Source: Catellatospora tritici (lineage in GTDB: Bacteria > Actinomycetota > Actinomycetes > Mycobacteriales > Micromonosporaceae). From it: 64,000 nt of DNA. The notes under the pieces were generated by a model, which saw only the letters and a program-made list of their open reading frames with translations, was not told the DNA's origin and did not search any database. Below, in pieces: positions 43,345 to 52,941 of this stretch (positions are counted from its first letter, which is position 1; every line of letters begins with the position of its first letter). The translations under genes and the position numbers were made by a program. Location: contig NZ_JAHRCY010000016.1 in NCBI RefSeq assembly GCF_019083965.1, positions 62,001 through 126,000 on the forward strand, given 5' to 3'.

Positions 43345-43941
43345 CTAGTCCGACAGCGCGGCGACATCGATGCCAAGCTCAGCCGCGCGCAGGTATTCGG
43401 TCTCGGCGTAGGGCTGTTTCATCAGCGCACTCGTGGCAGCCCAGGCCCTCGTGTCGGCTGCATGCCTGATGAGAGGCACGAAGCCGAAGCTGCGATACAG
43501 ATTGATGGCCGGTAGCCGTTGCGTGAGCGTGTATAGCGCCACCCGGGTGTGGCCAAGAGACGCCAAGCGGGCGCAGCAGGCCGCCAGCAGCGGCTTGGCC
43601 AACCCGCGGCCCTGAGCTCGAGGGACGATCAGCATCCAGTTGAGTTTGCCGAGGCTCGGTTCGTCGAGGTTCTCGAACCACCAGGCGGTGGCCGTGCCCA
43701 CCGGCTCGCCGGAGCCGTCGCAGACGAACGCCTGCCGCCGTCGGAGTTCATCGGGGTACGCGACGTACAGGCGCTCGTGGTAGTCCGGCGGGGCGTGATG
43801 ATGCGTGTCGGACGCGGACTTGATCGCCATCCAGTGCCGGGCGTCGCCCTCGCGGTACCAGCGGAGCGTGTACGGCTCGGGCAGCTCCGACGGTGGCAGG
43901 TCGTCAAGGTGCGGGCGGATCATCATGATGCGGTTCGACAC
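43345..43941 (-). CDS. GNAT-family N-acetyltransferase
   Basis: About 198 residues from GTG 43941; an ATG at 43926 and a longer frame are alternatives. Acetyl-CoA motif A: LNWMLIVPRAQGRGLAKPLL (RxxGxG/A as Q-GRGLA), then LYRSFGFVPL near the end. Unknown acceptor. Convergent with nothing on its left; diverges from the GGDEF membrane gene. Confidence 0.85.
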   Translation of the reverse strand: MSNRIMMIRPHLDDLPPSELPEPYTLRWYREGDARHWMAIKSASDTHHHAPPDYHERLYVAYPDELRRRQAFVCDGSGEPVGTATAWWFENLDEPSLGKLNWMLIVPRAQGRGLAKPLLAACCARLASLGHTRVALYTLTQRLPAINLYRSFGFVPLIRHAADTRAWAATSALMKQPYAETEYLRAAELGIDVAALSD

Positions 43942-44141
43942 GGAGATCAACCTTGCCACACCTGTTTCCGGCATCAGGTCCCGGTGCTGGTGGCGGCGAC
44001 CCCGGCCGCTGAGCGGGCGTAATGTGAAAGGCCGGGTGGGCGTACGCGCGAGTGCGGCGGCACGGATACGAGTGAGGCAGAGTAGCCGCTGCTTGCGCTG
44101 GTTGCTGCCGCGGCTTGACGTGTCACGCCTGGGGGTGACGG

Positions 44142-46034
44142 ATGGAGACATCCGCACGGGCACAACACCAGGACCGCAGGGTGGACCGGATCCTGGCGGC
44201 GCTCGGCATCGTGGCACTGCTCCTGGTCCCCGCTGTGTTCGGCGGAATGGTGGCCGCCCCGGCGCCGGATCTGGCCGATGCCGCCGTCTGGGTGCTGTTC
44301 GTCTGGCAGTGCAGACAGGTCGTCACGATGCCGGGGGCCGCGCGGGACGTCCGGGTGTTCTGGCGCACGCTCAGCCTCGGCGGTGCCCTGCTGGCGCTGG
44401 CGCACCTGACATACGGGATCGCCCGCACCGTCGGCGCCCCGCCCAGAGATCCTTTACGGCTGGCCGCTATGGCGCTCATCGCGGCGGCCGTCGCCACGGT
44501 CGGCTGGGCCATCGTCGCCTACCCGTTGCGGGTGCCCCGGCGTGACCGGCCGCGGCTACTGCTCGATGTGGCCACGGTGATGACCGCGCTGACGATGCTG
44601 GCGTGGTACCTGTGGCTGCCCGAGGGTGCCCCCGAAGGCGACGCCGTCCAGGACGGGCTGAGCCTGCTCGCCTGTGTGCTGGCGCTGCTCGGAGTCACCG
44701 CTGGGGTCAAGCTCGCGCTGGGCGGGTCCGCGCCGTGGACGGTCCCGGCCGGCGTCCTACTGGGTGGCGGGGTGCTTGTCGGGTCGTGGTCGTTGGCCAA
44801 CCTGGTCAGCCTGGGCCCGGACGAGATCAGCGTGGTGTACGCCGCCCAGCTGGTGGCCGCGGTGCTGTACGCCATGGGGGCGCGGGCGCAATGGCTTCGA
44901 ATGCGTACCGAGCCCACCGGCCGGAGCGTGCGCCAACGTGCGCTGAACAGCCCGCTGCCGTACCTCGCCATCGCCGTAGCGCTGATCTTGCTGGTGGCCG
45001 TGCTCGTGCATGAAGGGCTCACGATGCGGGGCTGGGGCATGCTCGTGGGCGTGGTCGCCGTGGCGGTGTTGGCCATGCTGCGGCAGAACCTCGCCTTCGG
45101 CGAAAACACCCGGCTGCTGGCGCGTCTTCGGGCCGCCATGCGCGCCATGCGCCAGCAAGAGGAGCGCTTCCGAAGCCTGGTGCAGAACGCATCCGACCTG
45201 ACCCTGCTGCTCGACCCCGACGGCACCATCCGGTACGCCAGCCCCGCGCTGCGTGACCTGCTCGGCGTCGACCCGCGCCACGCGCTGGGCCGGCCGTTGA
45301 CCGCGCTGGCTCCCGAGGCCGCAGCGGCCATCGAGCAGCTCATCGCCGACGTGCTGGCCCAGCCGCGCTCCGCCCGACGTGCGCAGCTATTCGTGCCGCA
45401 GGCCGACCCCGGCCCACGCTGGCTGGAAGCGCTGGCCACCAACCGTCTGGACACCTCGGGCGTCAGCGGCATCATCGTCAACGTCCACGACGTCACCGAC
45501 TCGCGCAGACTCGAGCAGCGGCTGCGGGAGCAGGCCACCCACGACCAGCTCACGGGGCTGCCCAACCGGGTCATGCTCAACGAACGGATCCAAAGCATGC
45601 AGCACCGGCAAGGCGAGTCCGAGCGCCACGACGCCGTGCTCATGCTGGACCTCGACGACTTCAAATCCGTCAACGACGCCCTCGGCCACAAGGCGGGCGA
45701 TGGTTTGCTGATCGTCGTCGCGCAGCGGCTGCGCCGCAATGTCCGCCCGGCCGACCTTGCGGCGCGGGTCGGCGGCGACGAGTTCGTGGTGCTGCTCAGC
45801 GACACCACCAGGGACGGCGCTCTCGCCACCGCTGAGCGCATCCGCGCGGCCCTGTCCGAGCCGGTGACGGTGGGCGAGCACCAGTTGTCGACGGGCGCCA
45901 GTATCGGCGTGGCGCTCGGCTCGGTCGACCGGTTCGACGACCTGCTTCGCGACGCCGACGCCGCCATGTACACGGCCAAACGCAGCCCCGGCGGGGCGCG
46001 AGTCCACGTCGCAGACGGCGATACGCAGCCGTAG
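44142..46034 (+). CDS. Membrane PAS-GGDEF diguanylate cyclase
   Basis: 630 residues. About eight to ten hydrophobic segments in residues 15-330, a PAS domain (about 345-460, FRSLVQNASDLTLLLDPDGTI), then a GGDEF domain with THDQLTGLPNR, LDLDDFKSVND, VGGDEF and the RxxD inhibitory site RPAD. It should make c-di-GMP in response to a membrane or PAS-sensed signal. GGGGGTGA lies before the ATG. Fourth GGDEF protein in the window. 102 bp separate it from the ferredoxin-reductase fusion on the same strand, so co-transcription is possible. Confidence 0.9.
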   Translation: METSARAQHQDRRVDRILAALGIVALLLVPAVFGGMVAAPAPDLADAAVWVLFVWQCRQVVTMPGAARDVRVFWRTLSLGGALLALAHLTYGIARTVGAPPRDPLRLAAMALIAAAVATVGWAIVAYPLRVPRRDRPRLLLDVATVMTALTMLAWYLWLPEGAPEGDAVQDGLSLLACVLALLGVTAGVKLALGGSAPWTVPAGVLLGGGVLVGSWSLANLVSLGPDEISVVYAAQLVAAVLYAMGARAQWLRMRTEPTGRSVRQRALNSPLPYLAIAVALILLVAVLVHEGLTMRGWGMLVGVVAVAVLAMLRQNLAFGENTRLLARLRAAMRAMRQQEERFRSLVQNASDLTLLLDPDGTIRYASPALRDLLGVDPRHALGRPLTALAPEAAAAIEQLIADVLAQPRSARRAQLFVPQADPGPRWLEALATNRLDTSGVSGIIVNVHDVTDSRRLEQRLREQATHDQLTGLPNRVMLNERIQSMQHRQGESERHDAVLMLDLDDFKSVNDALGHKAGDGLLIVVAQRLRRNVRPADLAARVGGDEFVVLLSDTTRDGALATAERIRAALSEPVTVGEHQLSTGASIGVALGSVDRFDDLLRDADAAMYTAKRSPGGARVHVADGDTQP

Positions 46035-46136
46035 CGGCGACCGCTGGGCGACGTAATCAATCAATACCCGAACTAACGGGAGACCAGGCGGATAGGCTTC
46101 GATCTGATGTGGTCAACCTCCGAGGAGGAGGACACC

Positions 46137-47759
46137 ATGAGAGTGGTCGTGGACCTCACCCGGTGCCAGGGCTATGCCCAATGCGCGTTCCTGGCGCCAG
46201 AGGTATTTCATATGGTCGGCGATGAGGCGCTGATGTTCGACCCCGCGCCCGACGACAGTCTCCGCAAACGGGTGCTGCGCGCAGCCGCGGCCTGCCCGGT
46301 GCAGGCGCTGCAGGTCGACACGAGCATCGCGCCGCGCCGCGAGAACCCGCCGGCCGCCACATCGAGCCGCAAGACCGAAGACCTCAGACGAAACGGCCGC
46401 ATTGTCATCGTGGGCGCCTCGCTGGCGGGCTTGCGCGCCGCCGAGATGCTGCGCAGCGAGGGCTTCACCGGCAAACTCACCATGGTCGGCGACGAGCCGC
46501 ACGACCCCTACGACCGGCCGCCGCTGTCCAAGCAGGTGCAGACCGGCTTGGTCAGCTCCGCCGACACCTCTCTGCCGCGCCGCTGCGACATAGACGCCGA
46601 GTGGCGTCTGGGTACCGCCGCGACCGGGCTGGACCGTCAGCGCAACGTGGTTACCCTCGCCGACGGCGCCGAAATAGAGTTCGACCGCGTCCTGATCAGC
46701 ACCGGTGTACGCGCCCGGCCCTGGCCCGTGGCGCGCGAGGCCGAACTCGACGGCGTGTTCACATTGCGCACCCGCGAGGACGCCGCTGGGCTGCGCGAGA
46801 AGCTGATGGCCAAGCCCCGGCGGGTGCTCGTCATCGGCGCGGGGTTCACTGGCTCGGAGATGGCCTCGGTCTGCGCCGAGCTGGGCATCCCCGTCACCGT
46901 CGCCCAGTCCGGCCCGTACCCGCTGTACGGTGCGCTCGGCGCGGTCATCGGCCGGATCTCCGCCGAGATCATGCGCGAGCGGGGCGTGGACCTGCGCACC
47001 GACACCAGGGTCACGTCGCTGGAAGGCGACGGCGGCAAGCTGCGGCGTGCGCACCTGTCCGACGGCACCGTCGTCGACATCGACGTGGCGGTGGTGGCGC
47101 TGGGCGGCATCCGCAACGTGGAGTGGCTGGCCGGTTCGGGTCTGGCGGTGGGGGAGTGGGGACTGGCGTGCGACACCGGCTGCCGCGCGTTCGACGCCAA
47201 TGCGCTGGTCACTGACGACGTGTTCGTCGCCGGGGACGTCGCCCGCCAGCGGCAGCCGATGTTCAACTACCAGTACGTGACACTCGAGCACTGGAGCAAC
47301 TCGGTCACCCAGGCCGAGGTCGCCGCGCACAACATGATCAGCGCCGAGAGCGACCGGTGGCCGCACCTGGCAGTACCCGCCTTCTGGTCCCTGCAGTTCG
47401 GCAACAACATCAAGTCGGTGGGCGCGCCACCGATCGCCGACCAGATCGCCGTCACCCAGGGCTCGGTCGCCGACCGGCGCTTCATCGCCGCGTACGGCTA
47501 CAACGGCCGCGTCGTCGGCGCGGTCAGCTTCAACCTGGGCCGCCGCCTGGACTACTACGCGGGCCTGATCGAACAGGCCGCGCCGTTCCCCCTCGGGCAC
47601 GAGCTGACCAACTCCTCCGACGATCCTTCGCCGGTGTCCGCGGAGTTCCCGGAGCGGGCATTCCCGGGCTACGAAGCCACGGTGGTCGTCACCGGCCAGG
47701 ATCCCAGCGAGCGGAAGGCCACCCTGGTGCACGCCACGCTGGCCAGGAGGAACCGATGA
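46137..47759 (+). CDS. Natural [3Fe-4S] ferredoxin-ferredoxin reductase fusion
   Basis: 540 residues from the ATG at 46137, with GAGGAGGAG 5-6 nt upstream. Residues 1-63 are a complete ferredoxin with C10-QGYAQ-C16 and C53-P (Tyr13 at the variable ligand position). A 20-25-residue Arg/Pro/Ala-rich linker follows. From about residue 85 it is a full FAD reductase: VIVGASLAGL, DRPPLSKQV, VLVIGAGFTGSEMASV, VFVAGDVA. The separate counterparts lie at 11955-13576 in the same order, overlapping by 4 bp. The fusion overlaps the downstream P450 by 4 bp, giving a two-protein P450 system. A frameshift artefact is unlikely: both halves and the linker are in one frame. Confidence 0.93.
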   Translation: MRVVVDLTRCQGYAQCAFLAPEVFHMVGDEALMFDPAPDDSLRKRVLRAAAACPVQALQVDTSIAPRRENPPAATSSRKTEDLRRNGRIVIVGASLAGLRAAEMLRSEGFTGKLTMVGDEPHDPYDRPPLSKQVQTGLVSSADTSLPRRCDIDAEWRLGTAATGLDRQRNVVTLADGAEIEFDRVLISTGVRARPWPVAREAELDGVFTLRTREDAAGLREKLMAKPRRVLVIGAGFTGSEMASVCAELGIPVTVAQSGPYPLYGALGAVIGRISAEIMRERGVDLRTDTRVTSLEGDGGKLRRAHLSDGTVVDIDVAVVALGGIRNVEWLAGSGLAVGEWGLACDTGCRAFDANALVTDDVFVAGDVARQRQPMFNYQYVTLEHWSNSVTQAEVAAHNMISAESDRWPHLAVPAFWSLQFGNNIKSVGAPPIADQIAVTQGSVADRRFIAAYGYNGRVVGAVSFNLGRRLDYYAGLIEQAAPFPLGHELTNSSDDPSPVSAEFPERAFPGYEATVVVTGQDPSERKATLVHATLARRNR

Positions 47760-48985
47760 GCCAGCCGAGCATCTTCGACCAGGTCCTCGACTTCGCCAAC
47801 CGGGCCGACCCGTACCCGCTCTACCGGCAGCTGCGCGAGCAGCCGGTGCGCCGAGAGGCCGACGGCACGTTCGTGGTCAGCACCTACCGCGAGGTCGCGT
47901 CGCTGTTGCACGACCCGCGGTTCAGCAACGACAGGACCAAGCTGCGGCCCGAGTACGCCGGCAAGATCCCGCCCGATGAGGTGTCCGGGGCGAGTTTCAT
48001 CCGCACCGACCCGCCGGAGCACGATCGGCTGCGGCGCATCGTCACCCGCCAGTTCGGGCCGCCGAACCGCCCGACCCGCATCGCCGACCTGGAGCCCGAC
48101 CTCGAACGCATCGTGACCCGCCTGATCGACGGGCTCGCCGACCAGCATGAGGCCGACATCGTCGGTGACCTGGCCTACCCGTTCCCGGTCGCGGTCATCT
48201 GCGACCTGCTTGGCGTGCCGGCCGAGGACGAGCCGCGCTTTCGCGAATGGGTGGACCCGATCGTCGACTCGATCAGTCAGCTGACCCCGGACCGGGTCGC
48301 CAGGCGCAAAGACGCCGCCCGCGACCTGGGCGCCTACCTGTCAGGGCTGGCCGAGCAGCGGCGGCAGAATCCTGGCCCGGACATGCTGTCCGGGTTCGTC
48401 ACCGACGACGGGCCCGAGGGGCGCCTGGACGAACAAGAGCTGATCCCGGCGCTGATGCTGCTCCTGGTAGCCGGGCATGAGACCACGGTCAACCTGATCG
48501 CCAACGGCACGCTGACGCTGCTGCGCCACCCGCAATGGCTGGAGCGACTGCGCCAAGACCCGGAGTCGAGCATCCGCGTGGTCGAGGAGCTGCTGCGCTA
48601 CGAGCCGTCGGTGCAGTTCCTGCCGGACCGGACCTGCGTGGCCGACATCGAGATCGCCGGGACGACCATCCCCAAGGGTGCGCCGCTCACGCTGATGCTG
48701 GCCGCGGCCAACCGCGACCCGGCGCACGTGCGCGACCCCGACATGTTCGACCCTGACCGCGACGACAACGAGCACCTCGGTTTCGGCAGCGCCACGCACT
48801 ACTGCTTCGGTGCACCGCTGGCGCGGCTGGAAGCACAGATCGCACTGACCCAGATCGCGCAGCGGCTGGCCGACCTGCGTCTGGTCGAGGACCCGCCGCC
48901 CTACCGGCCCAGCCCCGTGCTACGCGGGCCGATCCACCTGCCCGTCACCTACGACAAGGTCACACCGGTCGAAGCCATGAGCTGA
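47756..48985 (+). CDS. Cytochrome P450, partner of the fusion
   Basis: 409 residues. I-helix VAGHETTVNLIA (near 240), EELLRY (ExxR), heme loop FGSATHYCFGAPLARLE (Cys near 352). The ATG overlaps the fusion stop (ATGA) with AGGAGG upstream. Closest in the window to the P450 at 10674-11897. It should receive electrons from the fusion. Substrate unknown; an epoxide hydrolase gene follows 280 bp downstream, so epoxidation is a reasonable guess. Confidence 0.93.
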   Translation: MSQPSIFDQVLDFANRADPYPLYRQLREQPVRREADGTFVVSTYREVASLLHDPRFSNDRTKLRPEYAGKIPPDEVSGASFIRTDPPEHDRLRRIVTRQFGPPNRPTRIADLEPDLERIVTRLIDGLADQHEADIVGDLAYPFPVAVICDLLGVPAEDEPRFREWVDPIVDSISQLTPDRVARRKDAARDLGAYLSGLAEQRRQNPGPDMLSGFVTDDGPEGRLDEQELIPALMLLLVAGHETTVNLIANGTLTLLRHPQWLERLRQDPESSIRVVEELLRYEPSVQFLPDRTCVADIEIAGTTIPKGAPLTLMLAAANRDPAHVRDPDMFDPDRDDNEHLGFGSATHYCFGAPLARLEAQIALTQIAQRLADLRLVEDPPPYRPSPVLRGPIHLPVTYDKVTPVEAMS

Positions 48986-49014
48986 CCGCCGCCCCATCGC
49001 ACATGGAGAGTGCC

Positions 49015-49100
49015 ATGCCCGTCTTCATGCGCACGTTCCGCGACACCGCTTCTCACGGGAGCAGAAGCTGGCATCGCTCGCCGACGCGCTCAGCCAGGAC
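49015..49100 (+). pseudogene. Small tautomerase N-terminal scrap
   Basis: ATG 49015 with GGAGAG upstream begins MPVF. After a frameshift it reads AHVPRHRFSREQKLASLADALSQ, the N-terminal helix of 4-oxalocrotonate-tautomerase-like proteins. The remainder is lost. Confidence 0.55.
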
Positions 49101-49265
49101 TCTGGGTCGCGTCTTCAGCGCAGGTCGAGTCGTTGCCTGAAGTGCGAAGTTCCGACTGGGTATGGCGTCTGCGGCAAATGTCGACCAACGCGGCCCGTAT
49201 TGCAAGCAGGATCAGCCTGTATGGGCGTGCTTCGCGATAAAGTGACGGACTTCGTAGGGGATCGT

Positions 49266-50255
49266 ATGGCGGGCGACGTCCAGCACAGGTACATCACGGT
49301 CAACGGCGTCAGGCTGCACGTCGCCGAGCAGGGAACGGGCCCGCTGGTTCTACTGCTGCACGGATTCCCGGAGAGCTGGTACTCGTGGCGGCATCAGTTC
49401 GGCCCGCTGGCCGCGGCAGGATACCGGGTCGTCGCCCCTGACCAGCGTGGATACGCCCGCAGCGACCAGCCCGAAGACGTGCAGGCCTACAGCCTGCTCC
49501 ATCTCGCCGGCGACGTCATCGGGCTCATCGACGCGCTCGGCGAGCAGGCGGCGGTGCTCGTCGGCCACGACTGGGGCGCCCCGGTCGCCTGGGTGACCGC
49601 GATGCTGCGCCCGGACGTCGTACGCGCGGTGGCGGGCCTGAGCGTCCCGCCGGTCCTGCCCGCAGGGATGACTCCGCCGTCGGTCACCCGCAACAGCTTC
49701 GGCGACGGCTACTACCAGGTCGTCTTCCAGCAGCCCGGGGTAGCTGACGCCATGCTGGCCCAAGACCCGGCGACCACATTCCGCCGGTTACTGGCCGGCG
49801 CCTCGGGCGACAGCCCATCCAGCGATCCGCCCCGCCCATGGATCGTCCCCGACCAGGGCACGCTGCTGGACGTGATGCCTGACCCGATACGACTGCCGAA
49901 CTGGCTCACCGAAGACGACATCGAGGCCTTCGTGGCCGACTACTCCCGCCACGGCGACCGAGCCTTCACCGGCGGCCTCAACTGGTACCGCAACATCGAA
50001 CGCAACTGGGAACTGCTCGCGGCGTTCCGCGGCCGCCGGATCGAGGTGCCCGCGCTCTACCTCGCCGGAGACCGCGACATGGTCGTCGGCCTGCGCGGCG
50101 TCGAGGCCACCTTGAACACCGTAGAGCAGGCGGCGCCACGGCTGTGGCGCGCCCTGATCCTGCCCGGCTGCGGCCACTGGACCCAGCAGGAACGCCCCAA
50201 CGAAGTCAACCGGGAACTCGTGGACTTCCTTACCTGGCTGTCCACGACGCCATGA
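49266..50255 (+). CDS. Epoxide hydrolase-like alpha/beta hydrolase
   Basis: 329 residues from ATG 49266, with AGGGG 5 nt upstream. HGFPESWYSWRHQ (oxyanion HGxP), nucleophile GHDWGAPVAW (Asp about 104), late Asp in AGDRDMVVGL and His in GCGHWTQQERP form an epoxide-hydrolase or haloalkane-dehalogenase triad; a lid Tyr is present in LNWYRNIERNW. HGFPE and Asp nucleophile favour EphA-type epoxide hydrolase. It converts epoxides to diols and may act after the upstream P450. Confidence 0.87.
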   Translation: MAGDVQHRYITVNGVRLHVAEQGTGPLVLLLHGFPESWYSWRHQFGPLAAAGYRVVAPDQRGYARSDQPEDVQAYSLLHLAGDVIGLIDALGEQAAVLVGHDWGAPVAWVTAMLRPDVVRAVAGLSVPPVLPAGMTPPSVTRNSFGDGYYQVVFQQPGVADAMLAQDPATTFRRLLAGASGDSPSSDPPRPWIVPDQGTLLDVMPDPIRLPNWLTEDDIEAFVADYSRHGDRAFTGGLNWYRNIERNWELLAAFRGRRIEVPALYLAGDRDMVVGLRGVEATLNTVEQAAPRLWRALILPGCGHWTQQERPNEVNRELVDFLTWLSTTP

Positions 50256-50401
50256 ACGACCCTTATCCGAGCACTACCTTCATCGGCGGTCACTTGTTGC
50301 GGTCCGCCGGGAAGGCTCCCGAGCGGGCACAGCCGCCGCGAGGTCACCGGCGCGCCCGGGACCTGGGCGCTGCAGCGCCCCATCAGGTGAAGGAGTGAGA
50401 T

Positions 50402-50833
50402 ATGCGCACGGTAAGCGGCCACTCGGACTGGACTGGAACGCTCCAGGACGGTGCCGGAACAATCTCTACCACCAGCGCCACCCTCGATGCCGTGCCATAC
50501 ACGTACGCGAGCCGCTTCGAGGGGGCCGAGGGAGCTTGCCCGGAAGAGCTGCTCGCGGCGGCATATGCTGCCTGCTACAACCAGGCCCTGTCCAACATCT
50601 CCGGCAAGGAAGGCTCCCAGATCGCCTCGGTGACCACCACAGCAGACGTGACAATGGGTGTCGATGACCGAGGTCCCGCGATCGTCGCCCTGCACCTCAC
50701 TGTCGAGGCGAAGGGCCCCGGGATGTCACAGCAGATCTTCCAACACCTGGCCGAACAGGCTCGACTCCGCTGTGCGTTTTCGAAGGTGCTCGTCATCGAT
50801 CCGACCATGACTGCGAAGCTGGCACCCCAATAA
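50402..50833 (+). CDS. OsmC/Ohr-family peroxiredoxin
   Basis: 143 residues. The two redox cysteines are in LLAAAYAACYN (about residue 59) and ARLRCAFSKV (about 125); the EGAEGACPEE loop has an additional Cys where others have Asn. It reduces organic hydroperoxides using a thiol partner (lipoylated protein or mycothiol in actinobacteria). GAAGGAG precedes the ATG. Fits the oxidative-stress theme. Confidence 0.87.
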   Translation: MRTVSGHSDWTGTLQDGAGTISTTSATLDAVPYTYASRFEGAEGACPEELLAAAYAACYNQALSNISGKEGSQIASVTTTADVTMGVDDRGPAIVALHLTVEAKGPGMSQQIFQHLAEQARLRCAFSKVLVIDPTMTAKLAPQ

Positions 50834-51178
50834 CGGCTATGCAACCTCGTCGGCGACGGCCAACCACGACCCTATTCACATAGCCATCGCAGTCGATCGT
50901 GGATCGCTAAATATCCAGTGCGGCGTTATCGGCTGGATCGGGCAGTTTTCCAGCTTTCGTTACTGACTTACGCCCGCCAAGGTAGCCGACGGGCGGCCAC
51001 TCGGTCAGCACCTGCGCCCCGTCGGCGCGTAACGTTCCGTCCCGGCCCATCAGGCCCCATCGGCGTTCTCCGTGCAGGACGGCCAGGGCCATTGCGATTG
51101 CGATGCCGGTGCTCGAACAGCGGCCCCAGAGGCCCCCGAAAAGCCCTCGTTCGCCCTGGCGCGGGCTGTACAGGCCCC
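50834..51178. other. Mostly non-coding; a doubtful 61-aa minus frame
   Basis: 345 bp between the OsmC stop and the end of the WrbA-type gene. A minus-strand frame at 50907-51092 reads LHGERRWGLMGRDGTLRADG, which looks protein-like but lacks a clear ribosome site and may be the tail of a lost gene. Confidence 0.35.
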
Positions 51179-51787
51179 TCAGCCCAGCAGTCTCGCGGCG
51201 ATGATCGCCAGGCGCCTACCCTGGTAGCGCGCTGCGGCCGTGGCCGCGGCGTCGGGTTTGTTGCCCTGCGTGCCCGAGGCCCACGAGGTGCCGTACGGGT
51301 TGCCGCCGGCGGCGTACACGCTGTCGTCGGTGTAGCCGGGCCCGACGATGATGCAGCCCCAGTGGTAGAAGACGTTGTTGAGCGACAGGATCGTGCTTTC
51401 CATGCCGCCGTGCGCGTTGATCGCCGAGGTGAAGCTGGTGACCGGCTTGTCGGCGAGCTTGCCGGCGAGCCAGAGCCCGCCGGAGGTGTCGAGGAACTGC
51501 TTGAGCTGGGCGGTGGTGTTGCCGAAACGGGTCGGAGTACCGAACGCGTACGCGTTGGCCCACTCCAGGTCGTCCAGGGTGGCCTCCGGAATGGTGGGGT
51601 TGACTGCCTCGATGTGCGTGCGCCAGGCCGGGTTGGCGTCGATGGCATGGTCCGGGGCGAGTTCGGCGACGCGGCGCAGCCGCACCTCGGCTCCCGTGTC
51701 GGCGGCGCCGAGGGCGATCGCCTCGGCGAGGCGATGCACGGAGCCGGTGGCCGAGTAGTAGACGACGGCGACCTTCACGTCGGACAT
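51179..51787 (-). CDS. wrbA: WrbA-type NAD(P)H:quinone oxidoreductase (flavodoxin fold)
   Basis: 202 residues from ATG 51787 with AGGAGG 6 nt upstream. Flavodoxin-like FMN loop YYSATGSVHRLA (about 9-20), GTPTRFGNTTAQLKQFLD and the GGxxxG-type FMN region (SWASGTQGNKP). This family reduces quinones by two electrons with NAD(P)H, avoiding semiquinones. Downstream of an MDR dehydrogenase on the same strand (143-bp gap), probably one operon. Confidence 0.88.
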   Translation of the reverse strand: MSDVKVAVVYYSATGSVHRLAEAIALGAADTGAEVRLRRVAELAPDHAIDANPAWRTHIEAVNPTIPEATLDDLEWANAYAFGTPTRFGNTTAQLKQFLDTSGGLWLAGKLADKPVTSFTSAINAHGGMESTILSLNNVFYHWGCIIVGPGYTDDSVYAAGGNPYGTSWASGTQGNKPDAAATAAARYQGRRLAIIAARLLG

Positions 51788-51930
51788 CGGATCCTCCTGT
51801 TCGTCGCTTACACGAAGATGTCGGCAGGTGTCCCGCACCATCCGGCGAATTGCGAACCGGCGAGGACGCCACTGCGCCGCGGCGCTCCGGGAAGAGCCGG
51901 CCTGTTCGCCCCGGCGGCTGACACCGGCCC

Positions 51931-52941
51931 TCACGTCATGGTCAGCACCACCCGGAAACGCGCCTTGCCGCTCATCATCCGGTCGTACGCGGCGGCGGCG
52001 TCGGCTAGCGGCGCCTGCTCGATCATCGCTGCGACGCTCTGGTCGACGGCGAAGCGCAGGTTGTCCTCGTTCTCGATGGCGCTGCCGGTGATCAAGCCCG
52101 TGACCCGGATCGTTCCGTAGAGCAGCGCGACCGGGCTCACCTCGATCGGTTCCTCGGAGGCGCCGACCACCATGAGTGTGCCGCCTCGGGCCAGTCCGGG
52201 GATCAGCGGCGTCATCGACGAGCCGCTGGCGGCGGTCGCGAGGATGACATCGGCACCGCCCAGCTCCTTGAGCCTGTCGCCGAGGTCCCCGGCGGTGCTG
52301 TCGAGGAAGTGGTGCGCGCCGAGCTGCCTGGCCAGCGGCTCCTTGTCGGTGCCGCGCGCGATCGCCACCACCTGCGCGCCCATACGGCGGGCGTACTGCA
52401 CGCCGAGATGGCCCAGTCCGCCGATTCCCTGTACGGCGACCAGCGACCCGCCCCGCACGCCGGCTTTCAGCAGGGCGTTGTACGTGGTGAAGCCCGCGCA
52501 CAGCAGCGGCGCGGCCGCGACAGCGGACAGCTGCTCGGGTAGGCGCACCAGGCCCGACTCGCGGGCGTAGGCGTACTCGGCGTAGCCGCCGTCGACAGAT
52601 ACTCCGGTGACGGGCTGGTTCTCGCAGCCGGCGAAGTCGCCGCGGCGGCACGGGTTGCAGACGCCGTCGTGGCCTCCGAGAAAACCGATGCCGGCCCGGT
52701 CTCCGATGTTCCAACCGGTGACGCCCTCGCCGAGGGCGTCGATCCGTCCGGCGATCTCGTGGCCGGGCACTCGCGCGGGCTCGGACTCGGGGCGAGGGTG
52801 CACGGTGAAAGCGTCGGTGTGGCAGACCCCGCACGCCTCGACCTTGACCCGGACGTGTCCGGGCGCGGGCTCGACCAGCGGGCGTTCAGCTAGTCGCAGG
52901 CTCCCGTCGGCCGCGACTTCGACGGCACGGTAGGTGCTCAT
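51931..52941 (-). CDS. Zinc-dependent alcohol dehydrogenase (AdhP-like)
   Basis: 336 residues from ATG 52941; another ATG lies three codons upstream but directly against the GGAG site. Catalytic zinc Cys in CGVCHTDAF (about 38-44), GHEIAG, structural zinc cluster CNPCRRGDFAGCEN, NAD motif GIGGLG. AdhP/AdhA-like ethanol or aldehyde dehydrogenase. First gene of the pair with the WrbA-type flavoprotein. Confidence 0.9.
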   Translation of the reverse strand: MSTYRAVEVAADGSLRLAERPLVEPAPGHVRVKVEACGVCHTDAFTVHPRPESEPARVPGHEIAGRIDALGEGVTGWNIGDRAGIGFLGGHDGVCNPCRRGDFAGCENQPVTGVSVDGGYAEYAYARESGLVRLPEQLSAVAAAPLLCAGFTTYNALLKAGVRGGSLVAVQGIGGLGHLGVQYARRMGAQVVAIARGTDKEPLARQLGAHHFLDSTAGDLGDRLKELGGADVILATAASGSSMTPLIPGLARGGTLMVVGASEEPIEVSPVALLYGTIRVTGLITGSAIENEDNLRFAVDQSVAAMIEQAPLADAAAAYDRMMSGKARFRVVLTMT

